DNA of 64,000 nucleotides from Paenibacillus rubinfantis (GCF_001486505.1 NZ_LN909062.1:276997-340996); one strand, 5' to 3'; positions 52,401 to 61,271 are shown, numbered from the stretch's first letter. The notes: generated from the letters alone by a model not told the origin. Translations and numbers: made by a program.

Positions 52401-52449
52401 GCCTTTGCTTCGCCTTTTGGGTCATGATGTGGTTTGTTTCATAAGGCAT
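49411..52449 (-). CDS. Alpha-mannosidase, GH38
   Basis: A 1012-residue zinc-dependent retaining alpha-mannosidase. The catalytic domain holds the metal His motif AIGHAHIDLAWLWPIRETIR (about residue 243), the nucleophile region WLPDVFGYSGSLPQLLKKSG (Asp near 356) and SWSTYNTHPHHSFLWEGIDG. The mid-domain and beta C-terminal domains follow (VLYNSLPWERREWVETDG; HYLDLSQPDYGVALLNDSKY). Length is typical of bacterial GH38 enzymes. No signal peptide, so it would cut imported manno-oligosaccharides in the cytoplasm, fitting the ABC transporter upstream in the same unit. Confidence 0.95.
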   Translation of the reverse strand: MPYETNHIMTQKAKQRLAKLQEYIYRPIAGLEVEAWVTKEPVPYAERQSGQHIRLQAGDKWGELWDCAWFHFQGTVPETVAGQKIVLLIDINGELCLVDEAGSPRQGLTNVSSEFDYSLGRPGKRVVDVSAAARGGEAIDLWGDGGCNDLFGHYRSGTLKEAEIAICHEEARQLAYDLEVLIELVEQLPESSARKAQVLQAVYEAAHLLAEINEESVRLAKARVARELAKKGGDSVLTVSAIGHAHIDLAWLWPIRETIRKGARTFSTALRNMEKYPNYVFGASQPQLYQWMKEYYPQLYAEVKERIREGRWEAQGAMWVEPDTNISGGEALVRQILYGKRFFREEFGKDMKVLWLPDVFGYSGSLPQLLKKSGVDYMMTQKLSWSTYNTHPHHSFLWEGIDGTKVLTHLPPEDTYNSPAAPRSLAKIEQAYLDRNVSEHALMLFGIGDGGGGPGEEHLERLEREHNLLGLPPVVQEPSLTFFERLQQEASRFQTYRGELYLEKHQGTLTTQARNKWYNRKLEKALRELEFAASLQLVLGDSPAGYPTARLEEIWKEVLLYQFHDILPGSSITRVYDESLERYAKLLSEVQAMIAEAYGRVAGRSGVAAGETVLYNSLPWERREWVETDGSWQYVQVPAMSWRELKQAAAEAQAPEEVLIAEELRLENDRLKVQFDDNGSIVSLYDKAAGREAIQAGAQANVFTVYHDDGDAWDFPRDYRDTIAGTMELESRRAYVSGPQAVVEQVYRYGESTLKQTIRLLQGDGLLRFDTEADWRETGKMLRVAFPVAVVSDQVNCEIQFGVLKRSTTRNNAIEFARDEICAHHYLDLSQPDYGVALLNDSKYGHSVEGNVLDLNLLRSPGYPDPVADRAAHRFTYALYPHVGDFIQAGVYRKGYELNVPLTSVEAIPVTDQGGVRTVSSTLLSQPFLSIDHPNVMVEAVKKAEDSDHLIVRLYETAGAGADAELSFGLACRTIEETNLMEEPTTLLAEDTDRIHLRFTPFEIKTIRVEPV

Positions 52450-52473
52450 GCTGCATCACTCTTTCAATGTAGT

Positions 52474-53943
52474 TTACTTCGTAATGGCCTCCGCTCTCTT
52501 CTGCGCCTCGTCCATAATACCTTGGACGTCCCCTTTGGTCATCAAGACTTTGGTTACGGCTTCGCCAAAGATTTGCCAGACTTTCGAATCTTCCTTGGCA
52601 AACGTCGGCAGCCCTTGCACGTTACCGGACATCGCCAGATAATGCTGATACATTTCCGGGTAACCGGCTTTGTAGGCATCGGTTTCGGCGATCGACTTCA
52701 AGACCGGCGAACGGACGCCGGTGTCGGCGATCAACTGCTGGATTTCTTCACTGTACATCGCGCGAATGTACTCGAATGCAGCTTCCTTGTTTTTGGCATC
52801 CTTCGGCACGGCATGGAACGCGGCGCCGATCGTGATATTGCCGGCTTGACCGTCCGGGGACAGTGGAATTTGCGACATGCCGTATTCGATCCCGATTTGC
52901 GAGCTTTCGATCGCCCGCCACGGTCCGTCGATCAGATAAGCGATTTGTCCTTTTTTGAACGCATCGAAATAGGTTCCTTCGTTCGTGTTTGCCATCAATC
53001 CTGCAGGATGGTTGGCGTTAAGCTCTTTCAGGAACTGCACCGTTTCCAAGTTGGCGTCGGAGTTAAAAACAGGTTGGCCTTGATCATCGGCGAATCCCCC
53101 GCCATTGATTACTAGTAGTGTACCATACCGCAAATATCCCCCGGCGTTTGGCCCGGCGTATACCCCGCCGCCATAGAACTTGCCTTTGCCGGCTTCGGTT
53201 ACCTTTTGCACATTGGCCAACAATTCGTCCCAGGTTGCCGGTGCTTTATCCGGATCCAAACCCGCTTGCTTCACCAAATCCTTGTTCCAAAACAAGCTGC
53301 TTACACCAGGCTGCGAGGCAAAACCATAAATCTTCCCATCATACTCCATCGGCTTCCAGGCAGCAGGCGCAACATTGTCGCGAATTTCCTGCGCCATGTC
53401 ATCCGGGAACGGCTCAAGCAGGCCCTGTTGGGCAAACCCAGGCATTTGCGTTTCCCCAACGATGATGTCCGGCATGTTCTTGGCCAGGAACCCCGCTGTT
53501 TGCTTCTGGATCAGCGGCTCGCCCCAGCCCCAGTCCTCGGTTTTGACCGTAATGTTTTTGCTTTGCATTTTCTCGCTCATAATCGATTGATAATAGTACG
53601 GGAAAAGACCGGCTTTTTGCAGCCGTTGACCGGGAGTATAGTTGTAATCCTCCTCCGTGATCCGTGGATTCAACGTCTCGTCAGTGATTGTCTTTTGCTT
53701 GTTCTTCTCCAGCAGATCGGCGAGCACCCCTACCCCAACCCCAACGGCCCCTTCGTTCAGCACCGTAATGGTTGCGCCTCCCTCCGATGACTTGCCGTCA
53801 TTGCCGGATGGCTGGTTTTGGTTGGTTCCCGGTTCGTTCGCGGCTTTGCTGCCGCCTGTATTGCCTCCTCCGGAACCGCAAGCCGCTAACAAGGCGATGA
53901 TTAACAGCGATAGAAACATGACGTGCATTTTTTTCCACAACAT
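52474..53943 (-). CDS. ABC transporter sugar-binding lipoprotein
   Basis: A 489-residue lipoprotein with signal peptide and lipobox (LLAAC), followed by a Gly/Asn/Ser linker and a family 1 solute-binding domain: PDIIVGETQMPGFAQQGLLE, GKIYGFASQPGVSSLFWNKD, GQIAYLIDGPWRAI, AFHAVPKDAKNKEAAFEYIR. It delivers carbohydrate, probably manno-oligosaccharide given the neighbours, to the two permeases. The ATPase is not encoded here; as in many bacilli a shared MsmX-type ATPase probably serves. Confidence 0.9.
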   Translation of the reverse strand: MLWKKMHVMFLSLLIIALLAACGSGGGNTGGSKAANEPGTNQNQPSGNDGKSSEGGATITVLNEGAVGVGVGVLADLLEKNKQKTITDETLNPRITEEDYNYTPGQRLQKAGLFPYYYQSIMSEKMQSKNITVKTEDWGWGEPLIQKQTAGFLAKNMPDIIVGETQMPGFAQQGLLEPFPDDMAQEIRDNVAPAAWKPMEYDGKIYGFASQPGVSSLFWNKDLVKQAGLDPDKAPATWDELLANVQKVTEAGKGKFYGGGVYAGPNAGGYLRYGTLLVINGGGFADDQGQPVFNSDANLETVQFLKELNANHPAGLMANTNEGTYFDAFKKGQIAYLIDGPWRAIESSQIGIEYGMSQIPLSPDGQAGNITIGAAFHAVPKDAKNKEAAFEYIRAMYSEEIQQLIADTGVRSPVLKSIAETDAYKAGYPEMYQHYLAMSGNVQGLPTFAKEDSKVWQIFGEAVTKVLMTKGDVQGIMDEAQKRAEAITK

Positions 53944-54083
53944 ACATGAACCCCTCCAAATTTTATTTTATTCATTGTGAGTATCCAGTAAGTCAAGTTT
54001 CAACTCGGGTGTTTATCCATTCGATCCGCAAAGGACCGTAATGACCTTTTTGAGTCTTTCTCAAAGCGTGTTGACGGTTATCC

Positions 54084-55007
54084 TTACCCTTTGATGCCCG
54101 TATTGGCTAAGCCCTGCACAATATACTTCTGGAAGAAGGCAAAGATCAGCAGTGCTGGGATCGTAATCCCTAAGCTTAATGTGATGATCATTGGATAGTT
54201 GATCACGGCACCCGGGCTAGCACCAACGGACGAAATCCGTGTGATGGCCGCTGGAAGCGTTTGCAAATGGTCGCTAGTTGTATAGAAAAACGGTGTTATG
54301 AAATCGTTCCACGTCCCAAGCGCCGTCGTGATCGCGATAAACGCCATAATCGGCAGCTGCAGCGGGAACAGAATCTGAAAGATCAGCCGAATCGTCCCGG
54401 CTCCATCCACAATGGCGGCTTCGTCGATTTCCAGCGCCACCTTCTCCAGCGACTGCTTCACCAGAAACGTCCCCATGATGTTGATGCTGGGGCCGCCGAT
54501 GAAGTAGACCCACCAAGAGTTCAGAATCCCGGTCCCCCCGGTGAAGACGTCGTTGCCCCCTGCAAATGGAAAGCGAGCAAATTCAAGGTAGGTTGGAATG
54601 ATAGCCAGCGTACCGGGAATCATTTGCGTAGCCAGCAGGATCAGAAAGAGCGCATCCCGCCCCTTGAACCGCAGCCGTGCGAATACGTATCCGGCCAGGA
54701 ACGAGGTCAAAATCGCCCAAAACGTATTGTAGACCGTACGAATAAGCGAGTTTTTCATATAGGTGGCTACGGCCGCGTCCGTGGATCCGGCGATCAGCGC
54801 TTTGAAGTTCTCCAGCGTTGGCGCTTTGGGGATTGGAAAAATGCCCAGCACCGTCGAGGAAAATTCCGTTTTGGTGAAAAACCCGGCAAGCACCATAAAA
54901 ATGAGCGGATACAGCAGGATGATTCCCACCCCAAGCAGCACGATATGGCCTAGCAAATGAACCGGCTTAAACTGCTTGCTCACCTTAGCGTTTAGTGGAC
55001 TGGGCAT
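54084..55007 (-). CDS. Carbohydrate ABC transporter permease (MalG type)
   Basis: A 307-residue inner membrane protein with six spans. The EAA motif region reads EKVALEIDEAAIVDGAGTIR with LIFQILFPLQLPIM after it, the coupling loop for the ATPase. MPSPLNAKVSKQFKPVHLLG at the N-terminus is a cytoplasmic lead. It overlaps the end of the upstream permease gene by 23 bases. Confidence 0.93.
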   Translation of the reverse strand: MPSPLNAKVSKQFKPVHLLGHIVLLGVGIILLYPLIFMVLAGFFTKTEFSSTVLGIFPIPKAPTLENFKALIAGSTDAAVATYMKNSLIRTVYNTFWAILTSFLAGYVFARLRFKGRDALFLILLATQMIPGTLAIIPTYLEFARFPFAGGNDVFTGGTGILNSWWVYFIGGPSINIMGTFLVKQSLEKVALEIDEAAIVDGAGTIRLIFQILFPLQLPIMAFIAITTALGTWNDFITPFFYTTSDHLQTLPAAITRISSVGASPGAVINYPMIITLSLGITIPALLIFAFFQKYIVQGLANTGIKG

Positions 55008-55977
55008 GCGGGAGCGCCTCCTTTCCTGCGGATTTGACGGGCTTCAGCGGGATGGTCGTCCGTCGGTCGGATTTCGTTGACCAGTTGTAGTACAGCACGG
55101 TAACGACAATAACGATCAGAGCCATGATCAGCGAAGATGCGCCGGCCATTCCCAAGTTGAAGTCCCAGAAGCCGTCCCGGTAAATACGGAACACCAGTAC
55201 CTCGGTTTGCCCGTAAGGTCCGCCGTTGGTGATAAACAGAACCTGCTCGTAGATCTGAATCGCTGCGATCAAATTCGTGATGACGATATACGTCGCGATT
55301 GGCTTTAGCCCCGGCAGCGTAACGTACCGCAGCTTATTCCAACGCCCTGCGCCATCGATTTCGGCCGCTTCGTACAAGGCTAAATCCACGGATTGCAGAC
55401 CGGCCAGCCAAATGAGCGCAGCCCCGCCTACCCCTTTCCAGACGGAGTAGACCACAATCCAGAAGATCCCCCACCCGACGGAGTACTGCCAGACGATCGG
55501 CTCCTTGCCCAAGGCCTTTAATATGTTGTTAATAACCCCATTGTTGGAATCCAGAAAAATGTTGAATACCTGCGTGGTCGCAACCGTTGCGGTGATCGCT
55601 GGAATGTACCAAATCGAACGGTAAAAGCCTTTGCCAAAGAGCGGCATATTCATCAGCAGTGCAGCAAAGAACCCTGCCCCAAGCGTAATAACTGTAACCA
55701 GTCCGCCCAGCCAAATCGATCTCCACAACGCATCTGTATACACCGGGTTTTGAAAGAAGCTGATAAAGTTATCAAACCAGATAAAATTAGGCGTATCCGC
55801 CAACCCCACCCATTCAAAGAAACCTAATACGAACCCGAACAAAGTGGGAAAACCCGAAACCACAAGCCATACCAAAAACATCGGCACTAGGATAACGGCG
55901 GCGATTAAAGCATCTTTATGTCTTCCTAACCTGCGCCGCAGCGGTATTTTCCGCTGCCGTAATCCCGCATTTTCCAT
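54985..55977 (-). CDS. Carbohydrate ABC transporter permease (MalF type)
   Basis: A 330-residue permease with six spans and the EAA loop SVDLALYEAAEIDGAGRWNK followed by LRYVTLPGLKPI. It is the first gene of the operon. The ATG of MENAGLRQRK was chosen since AAGGAGG lies 12 bases before it; the frame extends 11 codons further without a better start. It pairs with the MalG-type subunit downstream. Confidence 0.92.
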   Translation of the reverse strand: MENAGLRQRKIPLRRRLGRHKDALIAAVILVPMFLVWLVVSGFPTLFGFVLGFFEWVGLADTPNFIWFDNFISFFQNPVYTDALWRSIWLGGLVTVITLGAGFFAALLMNMPLFGKGFYRSIWYIPAITATVATTQVFNIFLDSNNGVINNILKALGKEPIVWQYSVGWGIFWIVVYSVWKGVGGAALIWLAGLQSVDLALYEAAEIDGAGRWNKLRYVTLPGLKPIATYIVITNLIAAIQIYEQVLFITNGGPYGQTEVLVFRIYRDGFWDFNLGMAGASSLIMALIVIVVTVLYYNWSTKSDRRTTIPLKPVKSAGKEALPHAQSTKR

Positions 55978-56054
55978 AGTCCAAGCAACCCTCCTTACTG
56001 TGAAGTGCACTGATTAAGCATCAGTTATTAGCTGAATATCTATTTGTATTATTA

Positions 56055-56083
56055 ACTATATTTTACTATGTCATTTATGTCAA
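56055..56083 (-). promoter_or_regulatory. Promoter of the mannosidase operon
   Basis: Minus strand TTGACA (56078-56083), 17 bases, TATAGT (56055-56060), about 78 bases before the first permease start codon. Candidate operators lie at and just upstream of the -35. Confidence 0.75.
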
Positions 56084-56093
56084 GATATTAGAT

Positions 56094-56107
56094 ATATCAT
56101 TTATCGC
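56094..56107. promoter_or_regulatory. Candidate GntR operator at the mannosidase operon
   Basis: ATATCATTTATCGC, matching 13 of 14 bases of the element at 57465-57478. A weaker variant (ATGTCATTTATGTC, about 56068-56081) overlaps the -35. Confidence 0.55.
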
Positions 56108-56124
56108 TAATTTGTAAAAAAAAA

Positions 56125-56156
56125 GACACCGGCTTGCAAGCCAGCAAGCAGATGTC
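56125..56156 (-). terminator. Terminator after the GntR-type regulator gene
   Basis: GACACCGGCTTGC / GCAAGCAGATGTC imperfect hairpin, followed on the minus strand by nine Ts. Confidence 0.75.
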
Positions 56157-56169
56157 GTATCCCCCCATG

Positions 56170-57423
56170 TTACGTAGTCCGCTTTCGGAGCGGTCCGGTG
56201 GATTGGCTTTCGATCAATTTGGGCTCGAGGATCACTTTGGTATATCCCGGTTCCTTGATGTCGGGCTTTTGGAAGATCTCGAGCAGAATGCGAGCTGCCG
56301 CCTCCCCCATTTCGACCTCCGATTGAGAGATATGGGAGAAGTATCCCCATTCATGCAGCCCCGGCGACGGATCATCGAACGTAAGGATCGAGACGTCCTC
56401 CGGCACACTCAGGCCCAGTTCCTTGCAAATCGAATAGATGTGCAGGCCCAAGCGCCCGTTCAGGGTAATATAAGCGGTCGCAATCTGATTCTTGATAAAC
56501 CGGTACAGCGGATGCTTCTTGTCAATTTCGCTGTAATCCACGTTAAAGTCGGTGAGGATCAGCGCCGGATTAATCATCGCTTCCTTCTGCTTGAGCGCCT
56601 CCATATATCCGTTGATTCGTTCCTCCACCGTAATCGTGGGCAGCGGCGAATCGGAGCAGATGGCGATCTCGCGATGCCCCAAGCTCCACAAATAGTCGAC
56701 GGCGAGTTGTCCGCCGATCATCCCGTCGCTGCGCGATAAGTTGGTGGCGACGCCAGGCAAATACCGGTCGATTAGGACAAAGGGGTAGCCGCGCATCTTC
56801 AGGGACAAGATTTCCTCGTTGTAGGTCTCCGCATCGCACGGGAAAATAATTAACCCCGCCGCCCCTTTGCGGATCAAGTCCTTGATCGCTTCCTTCTCCC
56901 GGTCGATGGAATTGTAAGTCAACACGATCTGCAGGCTGTAAGAACTGTCCGCGATGATGTTATTGATCCCCTGAAGCAGCCGAATGGCAAAATAGTCGAC
57001 CAACATCGGCATAATCAACCCAATCGTCGTTCGCCCCGAAGTCTGGAGTGCGGCTTCGCCGCCTCCCAGCAGAGGATCGGTACCCCCGCCGCCAAACGAA
57101 GCGGTGTTATACGCCAAAGCTCCCGCACCTCCGTCCAGCGTCGTCCAAGGCGCACCGTCCGGCGACAGCGATCCTTGATGGCGATGCAACAGCTCGCCGA
57201 TTCCTTCGCTAACGAAGCTGCCCCTGCCGGGGATTCGGTAGATCCAGCCGTCCTTCGCCAGCTGCATCAGCGCATTGGCTACCGTAATCCGACTGACGTC
57301 GAACTGCTCCATCAATTCTTTTTCCGAGGGGATCTTATCGTTCTCCTGCAGCCTGCCCTGCAGAATCATATCCTTGAAGTGTTGTTGAATCTGCATATAT
57401 AACGGTTTACGTTCGTTTTGCAT
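56170..57423 (-). CDS. GntR-LacI hybrid transcriptional regulator
   Basis: A 417-residue regulator of the AraR-like layout. The N-terminal GntR winged helix (about 5-70: PLYMQIQQHFKDMILQGRLQ, DKIPSEKELMEQFDVSRITV, AKDGWIYRIPGRGSFVSEG) is followed by a Gly/Ala-rich linker (about 75-110) and a LacI/periplasmic-binding-type sensor domain (TTIGLIMPMLVDYFAIRLLQ, YPFVLIDRYLPGVATNLSRS, VSILTFDDPSPGLHEWGYFS). It probably binds a manno-oligosaccharide or mannose derivative and controls the adjacent operon. ATG chosen after AGGAGAAG. Confidence 0.93.
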   Translation of the reverse strand: MQNERKPLYMQIQQHFKDMILQGRLQENDKIPSEKELMEQFDVSRITVANALMQLAKDGWIYRIPGRGSFVSEGIGELLHRHQGSLSPDGAPWTTLDGGAGALAYNTASFGGGGTDPLLGGGEAALQTSGRTTIGLIMPMLVDYFAIRLLQGINNIIADSSYSLQIVLTYNSIDREKEAIKDLIRKGAAGLIIFPCDAETYNEEILSLKMRGYPFVLIDRYLPGVATNLSRSDGMIGGQLAVDYLWSLGHREIAICSDSPLPTITVEERINGYMEALKQKEAMINPALILTDFNVDYSEIDKKHPLYRFIKNQIATAYITLNGRLGLHIYSICKELGLSVPEDVSILTFDDPSPGLHEWGYFSHISQSEVEMGEAAARILLEIFQKPDIKEPGYTKVILEPKLIESQSTGPLRKRTT

Positions 57424-57464
57424 AAGACTTCTCCTATCTTTGTACTCTCCCATATATTCACATT

Positions 57465-57478
57465 ATATCATTTATAGC
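57465..57478. promoter_or_regulatory. Candidate GntR operator upstream of the regulator gene
   Basis: ATATCATTTATAGC, about 42 bases before the regulator start codon, matching the element at 56094-56107. Suggests autoregulation. Confidence 0.55.
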
Positions 57479-57671
57479 ATTTCGTCAATCCATTTCATCT
57501 TGTTTCCTTGCTTGACAATCATTATTGGATATATTAAACATATTATACAGGTGCTATCGTTTACTAGTACACAATTGGCCGATAAAGGAGGGAATTCGTG
57601 GATCCGGCTTTCAAGAGGAAACCTGAACGAACGATGGCCCTACACATTATGAGGATACGAGGTGAACGCAT

Positions 57672-59777
57672 TTGTTTCGCAAAATAACGATGACTTGTTT
57701 CGTTTTATTCTGCACAATGTCCTTATCCCTTGGTACCACCTCTGCAACGGCACAATCCTCAACGGAGACCGCGTCCAAGAACACGATCAGCTGGCCTAAA
57801 TCGCAAGCGCTTCCAAGCTTCGGGAAAGTCAAAAGCCTTGATGTGGCCGATGTAGTGGACTCGCCGGGCGATATTCGGCTGATGTTGGCGACGCTCCAAG
57901 GTGTCATTAACCGTTCGGAACCCCGCATCTACTTGCTGGAGAACGAAGAAGAAGGTAAGCTGACATGGCTGAACGACCTCAAGGTTCCCTATAAGCTGCA
58001 CGATGAAGCTTGGGATCTCGTGAAGAAATACAAAAATGAAGTGAAAGGCATCATCATCTACGATCCAGAGGTTCCGGATTCGATTAACGTCGCAACGACC
58101 TTAGCCGGGCTCAAAAATGCGGTTGTGGCCAGCCCGGAAATCGCTCAGCAACTGAAGGCCTCCCCTTACCGCTTGAAGGTGCTGGATGACCTTCGCGGCC
58201 GGTTCGAGGATCGAATGGACGCCTATACCTGGCAATACGAGCATCTGTGGAAGCAAACAACGCACCGCATGCTCGTCGGGCTCAGTCCGAACACCGGCGT
58301 CAAGATCCCTCCCGGACTCCCCGAATCATTTGAGGTGATTGCGGAGGAAACCGAACAGATTCGCGATGCCAGCAATAAGGGCACCTACGATCTGGACCTG
58401 ACCCCGTTTCTGGGCGGGAACGCCGTCTATTTGCGGTTTGACGATGCCTTTACGCAAGACGGCTGGGGTTCCGCAGTCCATGAAATTGTGGTTCAGGCGG
58501 ACGGACAAACGATTGCCCAGTTCATCCCTGGTACACCGGAAGAGGAAGCGTTCCTTTACGATCGCCAGGATTCGCAAATCTCGGCCGGAGATGGCGGACA
58601 CCGTTTTGCGGATAACGGACGTTATTTCGTCTACCGTTTTACTCCCCCTGCAGGGACGCAAGAGCTGACGGCCTCTGTCGTCATGTGGAACCAATACAAG
58701 GTATCCGCCGGCAGCATCCAACCACCTTCCTCCGAGCAGAAGGAGCCCTACGGTTACTTGCGTGATTATGCCGTAGCAAACAAAGCGATGGTGTTCTGGT
58801 TGGAAGTAAATGATCCGGAGCAAAGAGCCTTGTTCGAGAAAATCATGGCCGATGTTGAACCGGGGACGCCTTACCTCGGCTGGTTCAGCAATGATGTGGC
58901 CGGTGAATTCAGTTCGGTAGAAGTGACCTCCAACCATGGGGTTTACGTCTTGGCTGCCGACTGGTTCAGTAACCTGACCGTCTTCTCCGGCACCCAAGCG
59001 AAGCAGATCAAGACCAAGGCACCTGCTGCTCCGCCACTCGAAAATAAAATCTATGTCACGTATACGTTCAGCGAAGGTGATAACTTCCAATACAATCAGC
59101 ATCGCATGCGGATTCTGTGGGATGATCCGGCCCGCGGTCAGGTGCCGATCAACTGGACGTCCAGCCCGCTGCTGTACGATGCCGCGCCGGCCATGCTGAA
59201 CTATTTCCGGCAATCGGCTACGCCAAACGATTTGATCATCGCCGGACCGTCCGGCGCGGGTTATTTCTACCCTGAAGCTTGGCCGGAAGCCACCTTCGCC
59301 GACTTCTTAAAGAAGTCCTATAAATACTTGCAAAAAACCGGCATGAACCTCACCTATGTCCTGAACCGCATCGACGGCAACAACGTGCCGCTAGGTTCAA
59401 GTTACGCTGAGGCTTATGAGCGTTACTACAAAGCCCCTGGCTTGTTCCTGAGTTGGGAAGATCGCCATGGGGTGGAAATCGTAAACGATTCTCTGCCGGT
59501 GTCCACCATTCAGGGCATCAGTACCGTTCAAGACGGCCTCCGCATCCTGGAACAAGCGAAAGCAAATTGGGACGGGGAATCCCCGCTGTTCGTGTCGCTG
59601 GGGCTGCTGGCTTGGAGCCTGACCCCTTCTGATGTCGTCGCTATGAGCGAAGCGCTTGGCCCGGAATTTGAAGTGGTGCGAGCCGACCATTACTTTACTC
59701 TTATACGTGAGGCCAACGGATTGTCCGTGAAGCCGCATATGTTGGAGGATAGCGAAGAGCTCGAGATGAATCCATAA
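57672..59777 (+). CDS. Secreted GxGYxYP-domain protein (putative glycoside hydrolase)
   Basis: A 701-residue exported protein. Signal peptide (MFRKITMTCFVLFCTMSLSL...ATAQ), an N-terminal GxGYxYP_N-like domain (VVDSPGDIRLMLATLQGVIN, PRIYLLENEEEGKLTWLNDL, KGIIIYDPEVPDSINVATTL), an inserted beta region (about 220-340) and the GxGYxYP domain with its name-giving motif as GPSGAGYFYP (about 525-534). Family members occur in carbohydrate-use loci and are thought to be glycoside hydrolases, but no activity is settled. Starts at TTG after GAGGTG. It is transcribed away from the mannosidase regulator and could share its regulon. Confidence 0.88.
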   Translation: MFRKITMTCFVLFCTMSLSLGTTSATAQSSTETASKNTISWPKSQALPSFGKVKSLDVADVVDSPGDIRLMLATLQGVINRSEPRIYLLENEEEGKLTWLNDLKVPYKLHDEAWDLVKKYKNEVKGIIIYDPEVPDSINVATTLAGLKNAVVASPEIAQQLKASPYRLKVLDDLRGRFEDRMDAYTWQYEHLWKQTTHRMLVGLSPNTGVKIPPGLPESFEVIAEETEQIRDASNKGTYDLDLTPFLGGNAVYLRFDDAFTQDGWGSAVHEIVVQADGQTIAQFIPGTPEEEAFLYDRQDSQISAGDGGHRFADNGRYFVYRFTPPAGTQELTASVVMWNQYKVSAGSIQPPSSEQKEPYGYLRDYAVANKAMVFWLEVNDPEQRALFEKIMADVEPGTPYLGWFSNDVAGEFSSVEVTSNHGVYVLAADWFSNLTVFSGTQAKQIKTKAPAAPPLENKIYVTYTFSEGDNFQYNQHRMRILWDDPARGQVPINWTSSPLLYDAAPAMLNYFRQSATPNDLIIAGPSGAGYFYPEAWPEATFADFLKKSYKYLQKTGMNLTYVLNRIDGNNVPLGSSYAEAYERYYKAPGLFLSWEDRHGVEIVNDSLPVSTIQGISTVQDGLRILEQAKANWDGESPLFVSLGLLAWSLTPSDVVAMSEALGPEFEVVRADHYFTLIREANGLSVKPHMLEDSEELEMNP

Positions 59778-59784
59778 ACAACTC

Positions 59785-59827
59785 AAAAAGACCATGGATC
59801 GCAAACGACTCGATTCATGGTCTTTTT
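59785..59827. terminator. Bidirectional terminator
   Basis: AAAAAGACCATG / CATGGTCTTTTT hairpin between two convergent genes, with A-run and T-run. Confidence 0.9.
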
Positions 59828-59855
59828 GTTTAAAAGGTAACCAAATCCGTATGGT

Positions 59856-61235
59856 CTACGGCTGAACCACCGTTAGCTTCCGATTGCTGGGGGCCCCCTC
59901 CCGACTCGCGGTCGCTCTCATAATGTAGGACTTGAACGGCGCACCATCCGGAGCCTGGCTCCAAAGTTGATACCCCTTCGACGATTTCAAGCGGTCCAGC
60001 TCGCTAGGATCTCCCCCCGCCATGGCCACACGGTTCATCCGTCCGATAAATTCCGCCAACATCGTCAGTTCCTCCTGAGAATAGGACTCCATAACCGGTG
60101 ATGCCGATAATCGCTTATAGTATTTGGCTTTTGCCATTCTCAAAATATTTGTCTCACTGTATGAAGTAAACTCCAACAGTTGGGGATCCTTGACCCCTGC
60201 CTGCTTTGCCCATCCCTCAACATCCAACGCGACCGCGTCATAATTAAACGTATGGTCAGCCGGTGTATAATCCAGAACACCAAACAAATGAGGAAAAGCG
60301 GATAATGCCCCTTCCGATATGTCATATACGGGCGGTTGACCGTTCTTCTGATCTGCAACGATACTTTGTTGATGGCTATGCCCGCTTAACACGATTTGAA
60401 TTCCCGCTTTACGGAACACCCCCACCGATTCCGCGCTATTATTGAGAGTAAAGCCCTCCGATAACATTTCGCTGTGTACCAGCAAGTTATGGTGCATGAC
60501 CGCAATCAGCTTAGCCCCGCTGTCAGCCGCAAGCTTCCCGCAGCGCTCAATCCATTTCAGTGTTGACGCCGAAAACTCCCCGTCCAACTGCGGATAGTTA
60601 ATCTCTTCATTTCGTCTGTAACGGGCGCTGTCCAGCATGAGCAACCAAACATCATCCGAAGGAGCTGCCAGGTAGCTTAGAGAGCTTTTATCGACGGATA
60701 TCGCCTCATCATAACCATAGTCACCATAAGTCAGGCGGAACTCCTCTGGCGTGATGTAGTCCGTTTTGTATTGACTGTCCTCTTTAAATCGACGAGCCCA
60801 GGGATTGAGAATATCGTGATTTCCCGGCACTACATATACCCGGGCCCCTGTAGCTTCTATATCCCGAAGCCTCTTTTGCAGATCGGCATGGCTTTGTTGT
60901 TCCCCATTGTTGGTTATATCCCCGCTGAACAACACGATATCCGCCTTCCGCATAGACACCTGATATTCTAAAGCCTGCATCAGCTGGTCGCTGTACAACA
61001 ACTGTTTCCCATCCCCATTTTCAACAAAGCTTTGAAAGGCGCTCCCCCCATCGTTGAGACTTTGGGCTAAGTAGTGCATATCAGTGGCGGCAATCATCCG
61101 AAGAGGTTGACCGGAGGGAAGGCGGGGCGGCGGCTGAATTTGCCTATTCTCGGCGATGGCGCATCCAACCGCAGTCCCCAGCAAACTAACTAGAAAAAGC
61201 AAATGAAGCGCGTAGATCCAACCATTTTTCATCAT
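59856..61235 (-). CDS. Metallophosphoesterase lipoprotein (calcineurin-like)
   Basis: A 459-residue protein with a signal peptide and a possible lipobox (LGTAVGC). The binuclear metal site motifs are in order: ATDMHY (D..H), LFSGDITNNGEQ (GDxxxxG), VVPGNHDI (GNHD), AVMHHN and SGHSHQ (GHxH). This is the calcineurin-like phosphoesterase superfamily, here acting outside the cell membrane; substrate unknown. A perfect palindrome 37 bases before the start, shared with the marR promoter region, suggests repression by the adjacent MarR protein. Confidence 0.9.
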   Translation of the reverse strand: MMKNGWIYALHLLFLVSLLGTAVGCAIAENRQIQPPPRLPSGQPLRMIAATDMHYLAQSLNDGGSAFQSFVENGDGKQLLYSDQLMQALEYQVSMRKADIVLFSGDITNNGEQQSHADLQKRLRDIEATGARVYVVPGNHDILNPWARRFKEDSQYKTDYITPEEFRLTYGDYGYDEAISVDKSSLSYLAAPSDDVWLLMLDSARYRRNEEINYPQLDGEFSASTLKWIERCGKLAADSGAKLIAVMHHNLLVHSEMLSEGFTLNNSAESVGVFRKAGIQIVLSGHSHQQSIVADQKNGQPPVYDISEGALSAFPHLFGVLDYTPADHTFNYDAVALDVEGWAKQAGVKDPQLLEFTSYSETNILRMAKAKYYKRLSASPVMESYSQEELTMLAEFIGRMNRVAMAGGDPSELDRLKSSKGYQLWSQAPDGAPFKSYIMRATASREGAPSNRKLTVVQP

Positions 61236-61271
61236 TTCATCCCCCGCCCTAGGCTGTTAATCATTCGTATC

